Origin: Flavobacteriales bacterium
GTDB lineage: Bacteria > Bacteroidota > Bacteroidia > Flavobacteriales_D > JAHECK01
NCBI GenBank assembly: GCA_024641785.1
Contig: JAHECK010000021.1
Coordinates: forward strand, 1-34,764
Length of the DNA: 34,764 nucleotides
Direction: 5' to 3'
Shown here: piece by piece, positions 1 to 7,313 of the stretch
Position numbering within the stretch: the first letter of the stretch is position 1
Layout: each line of letters begins with the position of its first letter
Notes under the pieces: model-generated
Told to the model about the DNA's origin: nothing
Seen by the model: only the letters and a program-made list of their open reading frames with translations
Database searches by the model: none
Program-made: the position numbers and the translations under genes

Positions 1-475
1 AGGTAATTTCCCATATAATATTTCAAGTCAGATCATGTTTAAAGTGATCGACTTAAAAGAAGAAGTTCCGGAAGTAGTAGGAATGTTTCAAAAAGAAGTG
101 GCTGAGCGATTGGTATCTCCTCCCGGGAGCAAAAAATACGGCATCCTTTCTGTTTTGCTTCAGGCATGGTATGATGGAGAATATTTATTTACAGTAGATG
201 AGCATGTATTTGATCCACCTCCCAAAGTAAAATCAGGAGTGATTCGTTTTAGAAGAAATACAAGGAAAAGTCTGGGAGTTTCTGAAAAGACTTTTAAAAT
301 GATTATTAAGTTAGCCTTTAATCAGAGAAGGAAAACCCTTCGAAATTCGTTGAAATCCATTATTAATGAGAAAGGAATCGATGCCTCCGGTGAGCTGTTT
401 AATAAACGACCGGAACAATTAAGTGTGGAGGAGTTTATTGGTCTTACAAGGATTTTTGAGAATAGCCTCGTTTAA
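1..475 (+). CDS. rsmA: 16S rRNA adenine dimethyltransferase KsgA/RsmA (5'-truncated by window edge)
   Basis: C-terminal part of the SAM-dependent enzyme that dimethylates two adjacent adenines near the 3' end of 16S rRNA during small-subunit maturation. The reading frame is open to the first base of the window: before the first ATG at 35 it reads [14 protein letters not shown], which contains the NxPYNIS catalytic motif IV. The ATG at 35 is therefore internal and the true start lies outside. About 157 residues are visible; the family is usually about 260-280. Downstream are the expected [13 protein letters not shown] segment, the [19 protein letters not shown] segment and a C-terminal helical domain containing the [12 protein letters not shown] stretch. 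It ends with TAA about 70 bases before the Nfu gene, which has its own -7 box. Confidence 0.95.
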   Translation, partial: GNFPYNISSQIMFKVIDLKEEVPEVVGMFQKEVAERLVSPPGSKKYGILSVLLQAWYDGEYLFTVDEHVFDPPPKVKSGVIRFRRNTRKSLGVSEKTFKMIIKLAFNQRRKTLRNSLKSIINEKGIDASGELFNKRPEQLSVEEFIGLTRIFENSLV

Positions 476-522
476 TAGTGCAAAGTATTACATCAATTCC
501 TAGAGCAAAATTGATAAATCTA

Positions 523-530
523 TATCTTTG
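523..530 (+). promoter_or_regulatory. Bacteroidota -7 promoter element (TATCTTTG) for the Nfu-queA pair
   Basis: TATCTTTG fits TAnnTTTG exactly and ends 15 bases before the ATG at 546. No convincing -33 TTTG was found at the usual spacing. The TTG that could be read as an in-frame start at 528 is the last three bases of this box, which argues for the ATG at 546 as the real start. Confidence 0.6.
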
Positions 531-545
531 TCAAAAATTGAGACG

Positions 546-1151
546 ATGAGCGAAAAGAAGATCCCAGTGAATGTGTATGCAGAGAATACACCCAATCCAT
601 CAGCAATGAAATTTGTGTGTGATTATACTTTGCTTGAAAACGATTATAGTTTAGAATTTGATTCTATGGAAGAAGCGATGAATGTTTCTCCTCTCGCTAC
701 CGAATTATTTAAATTCCCCTTCGTTCGTTCGGTTCACATCCGTCCAAATTTTATTACCGTAATTAAAAACAGAACCGTTGTTTGGGATGATATTTCACTT
801 CATCTGAGAGAAATGATCCGTGAATTTATAAAAATGGGAATCCCTGCAATTAGCGAAGTGAAGGATCTTCCCTTAGTTAAAAAGGAAAAGGTAGAGATTG
901 CTCCGGAAACCACAGATGAAACCTCTGTTAAAATAATGCAGATCTTAGAAGAATATGTTCGTCCGGCAGTAGAAAGCGATGGTGGAACCATTCAGTTTAA
1001 ATCATTTAAAGACGGTGTAGTTAAAGTAGGCTTGGGGGGCTCATGTAATGGTTGTCCTTCTACTTCTTCTACCCTAAAAGGAGGAGTTGAACGCTTATTA
1101 ACCCAAATGCTTCCAAATGAAGTTAAAGAAGTAATCGCTGACGAATCGTAG
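546..1151 (+). CDS. NifU/Nfu-family iron-sulfur cluster carrier protein
   Basis: Scaffold/carrier that takes a [4Fe-4S] cluster and delivers it to apo-proteins in the cytoplasm. Two domains are visible: an N-terminal Nfu_N domain (YAENTPNPSAMKFV near the start, residues about 8-95) and a C-terminal NifU-like domain (about residues 125-201). The latter carries the cluster-binding CxxC in GGSCNGCPSS, at C167 and C170 counted from the ATG at 546. A longer frame begins at a TTG at 528, but that codon is part of a TAnnTTTG promoter box, so 546 (MSEKKIPVNV) is preferred. This gives 201 residues, normal for this two-domain type. queA follows after 20 bases and is probably co-transcribed. I do not assign nfuA, because proteobacterial NfuA has a different, A-type N-terminal domain. 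Confidence 0.92.
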   Translation: MSEKKIPVNVYAENTPNPSAMKFVCDYTLLENDYSLEFDSMEEAMNVSPLATELFKFPFVRSVHIRPNFITVIKNRTVVWDDISLHLREMIREFIKMGIPAISEVKDLPLVKKEKVEIAPETTDETSVKIMQILEEYVRPAVESDGGTIQFKSFKDGVVKVGLGGSCNGCPSTSSTLKGGVERLLTQMLPNEVKEVIADES

Positions 1152-1171
1152 ATTCATTTGATGCTCTTAAT

Positions 1172-2206
1172 ATGAAGGTTTCTGACTTTGATTTTAATTT
1201 ACCTTCAGAATTATTAGCTGAATTCCCAAGTCCAAGAAGAGATGCTTCTAAACTGATGATCGTTGATCGAACTACAGGAAGTATTTCGCACTATCATTTT
1301 AACGAAATACCTCAGTTCTTTAGAAAAGGAGACTTGCTTTTACGAAATTCCACAAAGGTTAAACCCGTTCGATTTCTTGCAACAAAAGAGCATGCAAAAG
1401 GAGCCAATCTAGAGGTTCTATTATTAAGACTCATTAATCATTCTTCTTATGAAGCTTTTATTGATCCTTTGGTAAAGGTAAAAGTAGGTTCGATCCTCTT
1501 ATTTGGCGATGGAGAATTTAGCGGAAAGATCACTGCTATTTTTGATCAGCGAAGTGTTGAGCTTGCCTTTAATTATTCAGGAGATGAACTTGAATCGCTG
1601 TTGAGAAAATTTGGCAAAATGCCCATCCCAAGGTATATAAAAAGAAAACCTGATGAGATGGATTTTGAGCGCTATCAAACGGTTTATGCAGACAAAGAAA
1701 CGGCTCTTGCAGCTCCTACATCAGGACTCCATTTTACTCATGAATTGTTTAATGAAATTCAAAAAAAAGGAGTGGAGATTAGCGATTTTAACTTGGAGAT
1801 CGGGTTAGGTACCTTTAATCCTGTGTATGTCGATGAGGTTTTAGATCATAAAATGCATACGGAACATTATACCATTTCTGAGAAGACAGCTCAAAAAGTG
1901 AATTCAAAAAAGAAAGCTGGAGAGCGTATTGTGGCTTTGGGAACTACCAGTATTCGAGCGACTGAATCGGCTTTTAAAAATGGGATCTTAGAATCAGGAG
2001 AATTTGATACCGAGATCTTTATTCATCCGCCCTATAATTTCAAAGTAGCAGATGCCTTAATTACGAATTTTCATACTCCAAGATCTACTTTGCTAATGTT
2101 AGTTTGTGCTTTTGGAGGCTATGATTTAATGATGAATGCTTATCGAGAAGCGATTAAGAATAAGTATCGTTTTTATTCCTATGGGGATAGTATGATGATT
2201 GTTTAA
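1172..2206 (+). CDS. queA: S-adenosylmethionine:tRNA ribosyltransferase-isomerase QueA
   Basis: Transfers and isomerises the ribosyl part of SAM onto 7-aminomethyl-7-deazaguanine in tRNA, giving epoxyqueuosine at the wobble position of GUN anticodons. The 344-residue protein shows the family motifs in order: the N-terminal DFDFNLPSELLAEFP, LLLRNSTKV (family usually LNDTRV), AAPTSGLHFT, EIGLGTFNPV, MHTEHY, RIVALGTTSIRATES, FIHPPYNFKVADALITNFH and STLLMLVCAFGG. Length and both termini fit the complete protein. The Ser-Thr in place of Asp-Thr in the NST motif is a mild divergence. It lies 20 bases behind the Nfu gene and probably shares its promoter. No other queuosine gene is in the window. Confidence 0.96.
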   Translation: MKVSDFDFNLPSELLAEFPSPRRDASKLMIVDRTTGSISHYHFNEIPQFFRKGDLLLRNSTKVKPVRFLATKEHAKGANLEVLLLRLINHSSYEAFIDPLVKVKVGSILLFGDGEFSGKITAIFDQRSVELAFNYSGDELESLLRKFGKMPIPRYIKRKPDEMDFERYQTVYADKETALAAPTSGLHFTHELFNEIQKKGVEISDFNLEIGLGTFNPVYVDEVLDHKMHTEHYTISEKTAQKVNSKKKAGERIVALGTTSIRATESAFKNGILESGEFDTEIFIHPPYNFKVADALITNFHTPRSTLLMLVCAFGGYDLMMNAYREAIKNKYRFYSYGDSMMIV

Positions 2207-2214
2207 TGAATGGA

Positions 2215-2238
2215 GTTCAGAAGTTCGGAAGTTCAGAA
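2215..2238. repeat. 3 x 8-bp tandem repeat (GTTCAGAA)
   Basis: GTTCAGAA, GTTCGGAA, GTTCAGAA lie back to back just after the queA stop. The reverse complement of the unit, TTCTGAAC, opens the tandem array at 2566. Confidence 0.85.
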
Positions 2239-2312
2239 TATAGAATTTAGAAGGATAGTAGGGTGAATTTAGAAGGGTAGAATAAGTTTGTCAAAGGATA
2301 ATTTGTCTGTCA

Positions 2313-2448
2313 CCCTGAGCTTGTAGAAGGGTCTTATGCTTTGAATAAAAAACGGAACCAATCCTTAAGTAGCCTCTCCTTTTTTCTCTGTGAAACTCCT
2401 TAATAAACTATTTAATATCTTCACTAAGACCCTTCGACAAGCTCAGGG
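2313..2448. repeat. REP-like inverted repeat pair
   Basis: The left arm (2313-2336) and right arm (2425-2448) are 24-base reverse complements with one mismatch, separated by 88 bases. The shared core is CCCTGAGCTTGTMGAAGGG. This CCCTGAGCTTGTCGAAGGG type of sequence is common as an intergenic repeat in many bacterial genomes. The arms could fold into a large cruciform or RNA hairpin. No transposase is nearby. Confidence 0.85.
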
Positions 2449-2567
2449 AGACATGGATATTTAACTTCTTATGAACTTACTTTATTCTTTGTGAACCTCA
2501 TTTTTTACTCCGTGTACATTTGTGGTTAAGCAAAGTTAACTTTGAACTGGAAGTGTATTTTCTTATT

Positions 2568-2639
2568 CTGAACTACTGAACTACTGAACTACTGAACTAC
2601 TGAACTACTGAACTACCGAACTACCAAACTACTGAACTT
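2568..2639. repeat. 9 x 8-bp tandem repeat (CTGAACTA)
   Basis: Six perfect CTGAACTA units (2568-2615) are followed by CCGAACTA, CCAAACTA and CTGAACTT. The array ends a few bases before the dtd stop codon. The divergent units are all at the dtd side. Confidence 0.92.
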
Positions 2640-2644
2640 CCAAT

Positions 2645-3097
2645 TCATTCTTTACTTTTCGAATCCATCGAAATCGTCACCGGACCATCATTCACTAATG
2701 CCACTTCCATCATCGCTCCAAATACACCGCTTTCTACTTTTTTACCAAGTAATTTTTCCATCTCTGCAATAAATGCTTCGTAAAGCGGAATGGCCTTTTC
2801 AGGTCGGGCAGCTCTTATATAGCTAGGTCGATTTCCCTTTTTTGTTGAGGCATGTAAGGTAAACTGACTCACCACTAAAATTTCTCCATTGATATCTTGA
2901 AGTGAAAGGTTCATTTTATCATCTTCATCATTGAAAATCCGTAAGGCGATAATTTTTTTGCAAAGCCATTCAATATCTTCTTGATTATCGGCTTCTTCAA
3001 TTCCTAAAAAAATAAGTAGACCTTGAGAGATTTTTGATTTTAAAGTACCTTCAATTGCTACGCTGGCATGGGAAACACGTTGAATAACTACTCTCAT
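2645..3097 (-). CDS. dtd: D-aminoacyl-tRNA deacylase
   Basis: Hydrolyses D-amino acids (and glycine mischarged on tRNA-Ala) from tRNA, protecting translation. The 150-residue protein is full length for the DTD family: it starts MRVVIQRVSHASV, has the substrate-binding SQFTLHA motif near residue 77 (family SQFTLYA) and the C-terminal NDGPVTI motif (family NxGPVT) that shapes the active site at the dimer interface. It begins inside the rsgA stop codon (TAATG, one base shared at 3097), so the two genes form an operon with likely translational coupling. The 8-bp tandem array lies directly behind its stop. Confidence 0.97.
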   Translation of the reverse strand: MRVVIQRVSHASVAIEGTLKSKISQGLLIFLGIEEADNQEDIEWLCKKIIALRIFNDEDDKMNLSLQDINGEILVVSQFTLHASTKKGNRPSYIRAARPEKAIPLYEAFIAEMEKLLGKKVESGVFGAMMEVALVNDGPVTISMDSKSKE

Positions 3098-4029
3098 TAT
3101 CGGTACGATTTATCTTGATCTTCATTAAAAATATTGAGATAACTTTTGTATCTGCTTTCCGGAATTTCACCTTCTTCTATGGCTTTTTTAACCGCACATT
3201 TTGGTTCATTGATATGCGTACAATTATAAAATTTACATTCCGGTAATTTATCTGCCATTTCCGGAAAATAAAGGGCAAGCTCATTTTTATCAAGACCAAT
3301 AATACCATATCCTTTTATTCCCGGTGTATCTATAATAAACCCACCCATTGACAGTGGGAACATTTCTGCAAAAGTGGTTGTGTGTTTTCCTTTCTGATGA
3401 TAGGCCGAAATCTCACTTGTTTTAAGAAATAAATCGGGTTCAATTTTATTGATCAAACTCGATTTTCCAACTCCGGAATGTCCGGCTAAAACGGTTACTT
3501 TATCTTTTAATAGATCTTTGATTTTGTCGGTGTTTTTATCTTTTAAAGCTGAAGTAAGAATTACCGGATAGCCTATCATCTCATAGGTCATCATCAAATC
3601 AGCAATTCGTTCTTCAGTTCCCGGTAGATCGATCTTATTTATCACAATGGTAGTTGGAATGTTATAGGATTCTGCTGCAACCAGGAAGCGATCGATGAAA
3701 CCAAAAGAGGTAGGCGGTTTATCCGGAGTAACGATAAGTAAGGCTTGATCTACATTTGCTGCAACAATATGTGTTTCTTTGGATAGGTTGATAGATTTTC
3801 GGATAATATGATTTTTTCTTGGAATGAGATCCGTGATCATCAACTTACCATCTTCCTGAATAGAGTATTTAACTTTATCTCCAACAGCCACAGGATTCGT
3901 TGTGCGAAGACCATGTGTCCTCATTTTTCCTTTCAAAGTAGCATCTAAATATTCTCCATCTTCAGTGAGTATACGATAGTTTTTACCTGTTGATTTTATT
4001 ATAATAGCTATGTTTATTTTTTCTGACAT
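3097..4029 (-). CDS. rsgA: Ribosome small subunit-dependent GTPase A (RsgA/YjeQ)
   Basis: Circularly permuted GTPase that checks late 30S subunit assembly. The 310-residue protein has an N-terminal OB-fold region (about 5-70). The GTPase motifs then appear in permuted order: NKID (131-134), TSA (159-161), Walker A GHSGVGKSS (183-191), and DTPG (234-237). A C-terminal zinc knuckle follows, with ligands C265, C270, H272 and C278. The start MSEKINIAIIIKSTGKNY is the first ATG and gives the usual length. It is divergent from gldA across a 72-base gap and overlaps dtd by one base. Confidence 0.97.
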   Translation of the reverse strand: MSEKINIAIIIKSTGKNYRILTEDGEYLDATLKGKMRTHGLRTTNPVAVGDKVKYSIQEDGKLMITDLIPRKNHIIRKSINLSKETHIVAANVDQALLIVTPDKPPTSFGFIDRFLVAAESYNIPTTIVINKIDLPGTEERIADLMMTYEMIGYPVILTSALKDKNTDKIKDLLKDKVTVLAGHSGVGKSSLINKIEPDLFLKTSEISAYHQKGKHTTTFAEMFPLSMGGFIIDTPGIKGYGIIGLDKNELALYFPEMADKLPECKFYNCTHINEPKCAVKKAIEEGEIPESRYKSYLNIFNEDQDKSYR

Positions 4030-4073
4030 TCAATTCCTGGACCTATAAATTAACACAAGAGCAAACAAATAAT

Positions 4074-4081
4074 TATCTTCG
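4074..4081 (+). promoter_or_regulatory. Likely -7 element (TATCTTCG) for gldA
   Basis: TATCTTCG matches TAnnTTTG at all but one position and sits 20 bases before the GTG start of gldA, in the gap between the divergent rsgA and gldA genes. No clear -33 element was seen. Confidence 0.4.
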
Positions 4082-4101
4082 CCGGCAACAAATATAAAGT
4101 A

Positions 4102-5013
4102 GTGTCGATAAAAGTTGAAGATATATCAAAATTTTATGGAACTCAAGAAGCATTGAGTCATATTAATTTTGAAGCAAAAAAAGGAGAGATCATTGGTTTT
4201 TTGGGTCCAAATGGAGCCGGAAAATCTACTATGATGAAAATATTAACCGCATATATTTCGGCCACATCCGGAAAAGCATATGTTGCAGGATTTGATGTAG
4301 AGGAAGATGCGATCGAAGTTAAAAGAAGAGTAGGCTATCTTCCTGAACATAATTCTTTGTATACAGATATGTATGTGAAAGAATATTTGACCTTCATCGC
4401 AGGATTATATAAGGTTAAAAATATAGAAAGCAGGGTGAAGGAAGTGATCCATCTTGTCCGATTGGAGATCGAACAGCATAAAAAGATCGAAGAACTTAGT
4501 AAAGGGTATCGTCAGCGAGTTGGATTAGCAGCCGCGATTATTCATGATCCCGAAGTACTGATTTTAGATGAGCCTACAACAGGTCTCGATCCTAATCAAT
4601 TATCTGAGATACGATCGCTGATCATGAAGATCGGAAAAGAAAAAACGGTTTTACTTTCTACTCATATCATGCAAGAAGTAGAAGCGATGTGTACCCGGGT
4701 TTTAATCATAAATAACGGTAAGATCATTGCCGATAAGTCGACAAAGGAAATAAAACAAGTGTTTTCTGACTATGATCTACTCGAAATTGAGTTTGAAAGT
4801 GAGATCGATCTTGATCTATTTAATAAAACATTCCCAAAAGTAGCGATCGAATTAAAAGCGAATAATGTTTACCGTTTAAGCAATCGATCTGGTAAAGATA
4901 TTCGAGCACAATTATTCGATTGGGCAGTAAAAAATGAATTGTCAATTCTTTCTCAAAAAGTAATCGAGAATAATTTAGAGGATGTGTTTAAGCAATTAAC
5001 AGAATCAAAATAA
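4102..5013 (+). CDS. gldA: GldA-type ABC transporter ATP-binding protein (gliding motility)
   Basis: ATPase subunit that, with the GldF and GldG membrane proteins, is required for gliding in Flavobacterium johnsoniae. The 303-residue protein has Walker A GPNGAGKST (35-43), the signature region LSKGYRQRVGLA (132-143), Walker B VLILDEPTTGLDP (152-164) and a switch histidine in STHIMQEVEA. GYLPEHNSLY (78-87) and the MSIKVEDISKFYG beginning resemble GldA more than generic drug or antibiotic exporters. The start is GTG at 4102; it preserves the family N-terminus and no upstream ATG fits. gldF and gldG are not adjacent, which is also the case in F. johnsoniae. A generic ABC-2 export ATPase remains possible. 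Confidence 0.8.
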   Translation: MSIKVEDISKFYGTQEALSHINFEAKKGEIIGFLGPNGAGKSTMMKILTAYISATSGKAYVAGFDVEEDAIEVKRRVGYLPEHNSLYTDMYVKEYLTFIAGLYKVKNIESRVKEVIHLVRLEIEQHKKIEELSKGYRQRVGLAAAIIHDPEVLILDEPTTGLDPNQLSEIRSLIMKIGKEKTVLLSTHIMQEVEAMCTRVLIINNGKIIADKSTKEIKQVFSDYDLLEIEFESEIDLDLFNKTFPKVAIELKANNVYRLSNRSGKDIRAQLFDWAVKNELSILSQKVIENNLEDVFKQLTESK

Positions 5014-5065
5014 ATAAAAGAGTAAGATTAGGTGTTATTTAGGAAAAATCATCTTTTAGATTTTT

Positions 5066-5073
5066 TACATTTG
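5066..5073 (+). promoter_or_regulatory. -7 promoter element (TACATTTG) for metK
   Basis: TACATTTG fits TAnnTTTG and ends 23 bases before the metK ATG. The implied leader is too short to hold a SAM riboswitch. Confidence 0.55.
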
Positions 5074-5096
5074 CACCCTCATTTAAAAAAAGTAGA

Positions 5097-6386
5097 ATGT
5101 CATATTTATTTACCTCAGAGTCGGTATCAGAAGGTCATCCGGATAAAGTTGCTGATCAAATTTCAGATGCATTATTAGATCATTTTTTAGCTTTTGATCC
5201 TAATTCAAAAGTAGCTTGTGAAACCTTAGTTACTACCGGGCAGGTTATTCTTGCCGGAGAAGTAAAATCAAATGCTTATCTCGATGTTCAATATATTGCT
5301 AGAGAAGTGATTCGAAAAATTGGATATACCAAAAGTGAGTATATGTTCGAAGCAAATTCTTGTGGTATTCTATCGGCTATTCATGAACAGTCTGATGATA
5401 TTAATCGTGGAGTAGATAAAGAAACTGCTGAAGAACAAGGAGCTGGTGATCAGGGAATGATGTTCGGATATGCAAGTAAAGAAACAGAGAACTTCATGCC
5501 TTTAGCACTTGATCTGTCACATAAATTATTGATAGAACTTGCTAAACTTCGTCGCGAATGCAACGAGATCAAATACATACGTCCTGATTCAAAAGCACAA
5601 GTTACTATCGAATATGATGATAATAATGTGCCTGTAAGAATTGATACCATTGTTTTGTCTACTCAGCACGACCCTTTTATAAAGCCAAACGATAATTCGA
5701 AAGCTTCAATTGAGAAAGCGGATAAGGAAATGCTTGATCAGATTCGTTTCGACATGATCAATATTTTGGTTCCTAGATTACAAAAAGGACTTTCAAAAGA
5801 GATCAATAAACTTTTCAATAAAGACATTAAATACCATATTAATCCTACCGGGAAATTCGAAATTGGTGGACCACACGGTGATACCGGATTAACAGGTAGA
5901 AAGATCATCGTTGATACTTATGGTGGTAAAGGAGCTCACGGTGGAGGAGCATTTTCAGGAAAAGACCCAAGTAAAGTTGATCGATCTGCTGCTTATGCAT
6001 CACGTCATATCGCTAAAAATCTTGTTGCTGCAGGAGTTTGTGATGAGATTTTAGTTCAGGTTTCTTATGCGATTGGCGTCGTTGAACCTACCTCTATTTA
6101 CGTTGATACTTATGGCACTGCCAAAGTGAAATTAAATGATGGAGAGATTGCAAAACGTGTTCAGGAAATATTTGATATGCGTCCTTCTGCGATTGAAAAG
6201 AGATTGAAATTAAGAAATCCAATCTATTCAGAAACGGCTGCTTATGGTCATATGGGTAGAAGACCGGAAATAAAAGAAGTGAGCTTTAGAACTTTTGACG
6301 GGAAGGAAGAAACACGCAAAATTGAAACTTTTACCTGGGAAAAATTGGATTATCTTGATCAGGTTAAAAAAACCTTTGGAGTTTAG
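5097..6386 (+). CDS. metK: S-adenosylmethionine synthetase
   Basis: Makes SAM from methionine and ATP in the cytoplasm. The 429-residue protein shows the canonical motifs: [13 protein letters not shown] at the N-terminus (methionine/ATP binding), the signature hexapeptide GAGDQG followed by [32 protein letters not shown] (P-loop-like phosphate binding), and the [19 protein letters not shown] signature. The start [10 protein letters not shown] is the family start. At 429 residues it is somewhat longer than the E. coli enzyme (384), with the extra residues mostly in the middle (about 150-190 and 205-235). It has its own -7 box; the yebC-family gene follows after 27 bases. Confidence 0.98.
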   Translation: MSYLFTSESVSEGHPDKVADQISDALLDHFLAFDPNSKVACETLVTTGQVILAGEVKSNAYLDVQYIAREVIRKIGYTKSEYMFEANSCGILSAIHEQSDDINRGVDKETAEEQGAGDQGMMFGYASKETENFMPLALDLSHKLLIELAKLRRECNEIKYIRPDSKAQVTIEYDDNNVPVRIDTIVLSTQHDPFIKPNDNSKASIEKADKEMLDQIRFDMINILVPRLQKGLSKEINKLFNKDIKYHINPTGKFEIGGPHGDTGLTGRKIIVDTYGGKGAHGGGAFSGKDPSKVDRSAAYASRHIAKNLVAAGVCDEILVQVSYAIGVVEPTSIYVDTYGTAKVKLNDGEIAKRVQEIFDMRPSAIEKRLKLRNPIYSETAAYGHMGRRPEIKEVSFRTFDGKEETRKIETFTWEKLDYLDQVKKTFGV

Positions 6387-6413
6387 TACTACATCTAAAT
6401 AATCGGATTTATA

Positions 6414-7193
6414 ATGTCAGGACATAGTAAATGGTCTAAAATAAAAAGAGCAAAAGGGGCTCAGGATGCCAAGAGAGGTAAGATATTTACCAAACTTAAC
6501 AAGGAAATTACCATCGCTGTAAAAGAAGGTGGGAATCCCGATCCTGATTCAAACCCAAGGCTGCGTCTGGCAATTCAAAATGCGAAAGGCGCGAATATGC
6601 CTAAGGATAATGTTGAAAGGGCAATTAAAAAGGCGTCAGGTGAAGGAGGAGAAGCTTTTCATGAAACAACTTACGAAGGCTATGCACCGGGTGGGATCGC
6701 CATTTTTGTAGAAACCATGACTGATAATTTAAATCGTACCGTAGCTTCTGTGCGATCGATCTTTTCAAAAAATGGAGGAAACCTTGGAACGAATGGATCA
6801 TTGACTTTTTTATTCGACCGTAAAAGTGTTTTTGTTTTAGATGGTAATGCATTGAATGGGATGGATCATGATGAATTAGAAATGGAACTTATCGATGGTG
6901 GAGCCGAAGATGTTGAATATATTCCAAGTGAAGTTGAAGGTGTAAATGATATTGAAGTAACAGCAGCATTTGAAGATTTCGGAATGATGCAAAGTAAATT
7001 GGAGGAGCTTGGAATTGAACCTAAAATGGCTTCAACTCCCAGAATACCAAAAACAACCGAATCTTTGGATGTGAGCACCGCAAAACGTGTATTGCATTTA
7101 GTCGATAAATTTGAAGATGATGACGACATCCAGAATGTGTATCATAATCTCGAATTGACTGATGAATTACTCGCTGCCCTTGAGGAAGAATAA
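6414..7193 (+). CDS. YebC/PmpR-family protein (TACO1-like)
   Basis: Member of the YebC/TACO1 family. Older work treats the family as transcriptional regulators; newer work on several members supports a role in translation, easing synthesis of proline-rich stretches. The N-terminal signature MSGHSKWSKIKRAKGAQDAKRGKIF is complete, followed by KEGGNPDPDSNPRLRLAIQNAKGANMPKDNVERAI. The middle domain contains YEGYAPGGIAIFVE and RTVASVRSIFSKNGGNLG. The C-terminal part is very acidic (EDDDD near residue 236). At 259 residues it is slightly longer than the usual 240-250; the extra residues form an acidic segment around 150-170. It sits behind metK and is followed by a strong terminator. Function within the family is not resolved by sequence. 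Confidence 0.93.
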   Translation: MSGHSKWSKIKRAKGAQDAKRGKIFTKLNKEITIAVKEGGNPDPDSNPRLRLAIQNAKGANMPKDNVERAIKKASGEGGEAFHETTYEGYAPGGIAIFVETMTDNLNRTVASVRSIFSKNGGNLGTNGSLTFLFDRKSVFVLDGNALNGMDHDELEMELIDGGAEDVEYIPSEVEGVNDIEVTAAFEDFGMMQSKLEELGIEPKMASTPRIPKTTESLDVSTAKRVLHLVDKFEDDDDIQNVYHNLELTDELLAALEEE

Positions 7194-7214
7194 GCAAAAA
7201 TTTGATTTAAATAC

Positions 7215-7241
7215 AGCTGCTATTTTAGCAGCTTTTTTTTT
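7215..7241 (+). terminator. Intrinsic terminator after the yebC-family gene
   Basis: Perfect 8-bp stem AGCTGCTA/TAGCAGCT with a TTT loop, followed by nine T residues. It lies 22 bases after the stop codon and separates the metK-yebC unit from the carboxylase gene. Confidence 0.92.
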
Positions 7242-7313
7242 GCATGGAAAAACGTCCAAATAGCCCGTGGCTAAACATGCATTTACTACCTTTACTTTTA
7301 TAAATTTTTTAGC

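Larger units (their letters stand above)
2207..2644. other. Gene-free spacer with nested repeats (438 bp)
   Basis: No credible coding sequence lies between convergent queA and dtd. The spacer holds, in order: three GTTCAGAA-like 8-mers (2215-2238); purine-rich TTTAGAAGG repeats (about 2245-2281); the left arm of a REP-like inverted repeat (2313-2336); a CTCTGTG-type motif (about 2363-2406); the right REP arm (2425-2448); a second CTTTGTG/TGTGGTTAAG motif (about 2486-2530); and nine copies of an 8-bp tandem repeat (2568-2639). The outer 8-mer families are reverse complements of each other, so the arrangement is roughly mirror-symmetric. No clear intrinsic terminator for queA or dtd was found; the inverted REP arms could do that job. 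Confidence 0.75.

Noticed and set aside
2313-2448. Inverted repeats of an insertion sequence
   Set aside because: Only 88 bases lie between the arms, there is no transposase frame and no target duplication was seen.
2568-2639. CRISPR array
   Set aside because: The repeats are 8 bp and directly adjacent with no spacers, and no cas gene is present.
4102-5013. Drug-efflux ABC ATPase in place of GldA
   Set aside because: The GYLPEHNSLY segment and N-terminus fit GldA better, although certainty needs a database search.
5014-5096. SAM riboswitch in front of metK
   Set aside because: The gap is 83 bases and the -7 box leaves a leader of about 20 bases, too short for any known SAM aptamer.
6625-7129. 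Minus strand frames inside the yebC-family gene
   Set aside because: Ser- and Leu-rich shadows of the acidic coding strand; the + strand gene is complete and conserved.
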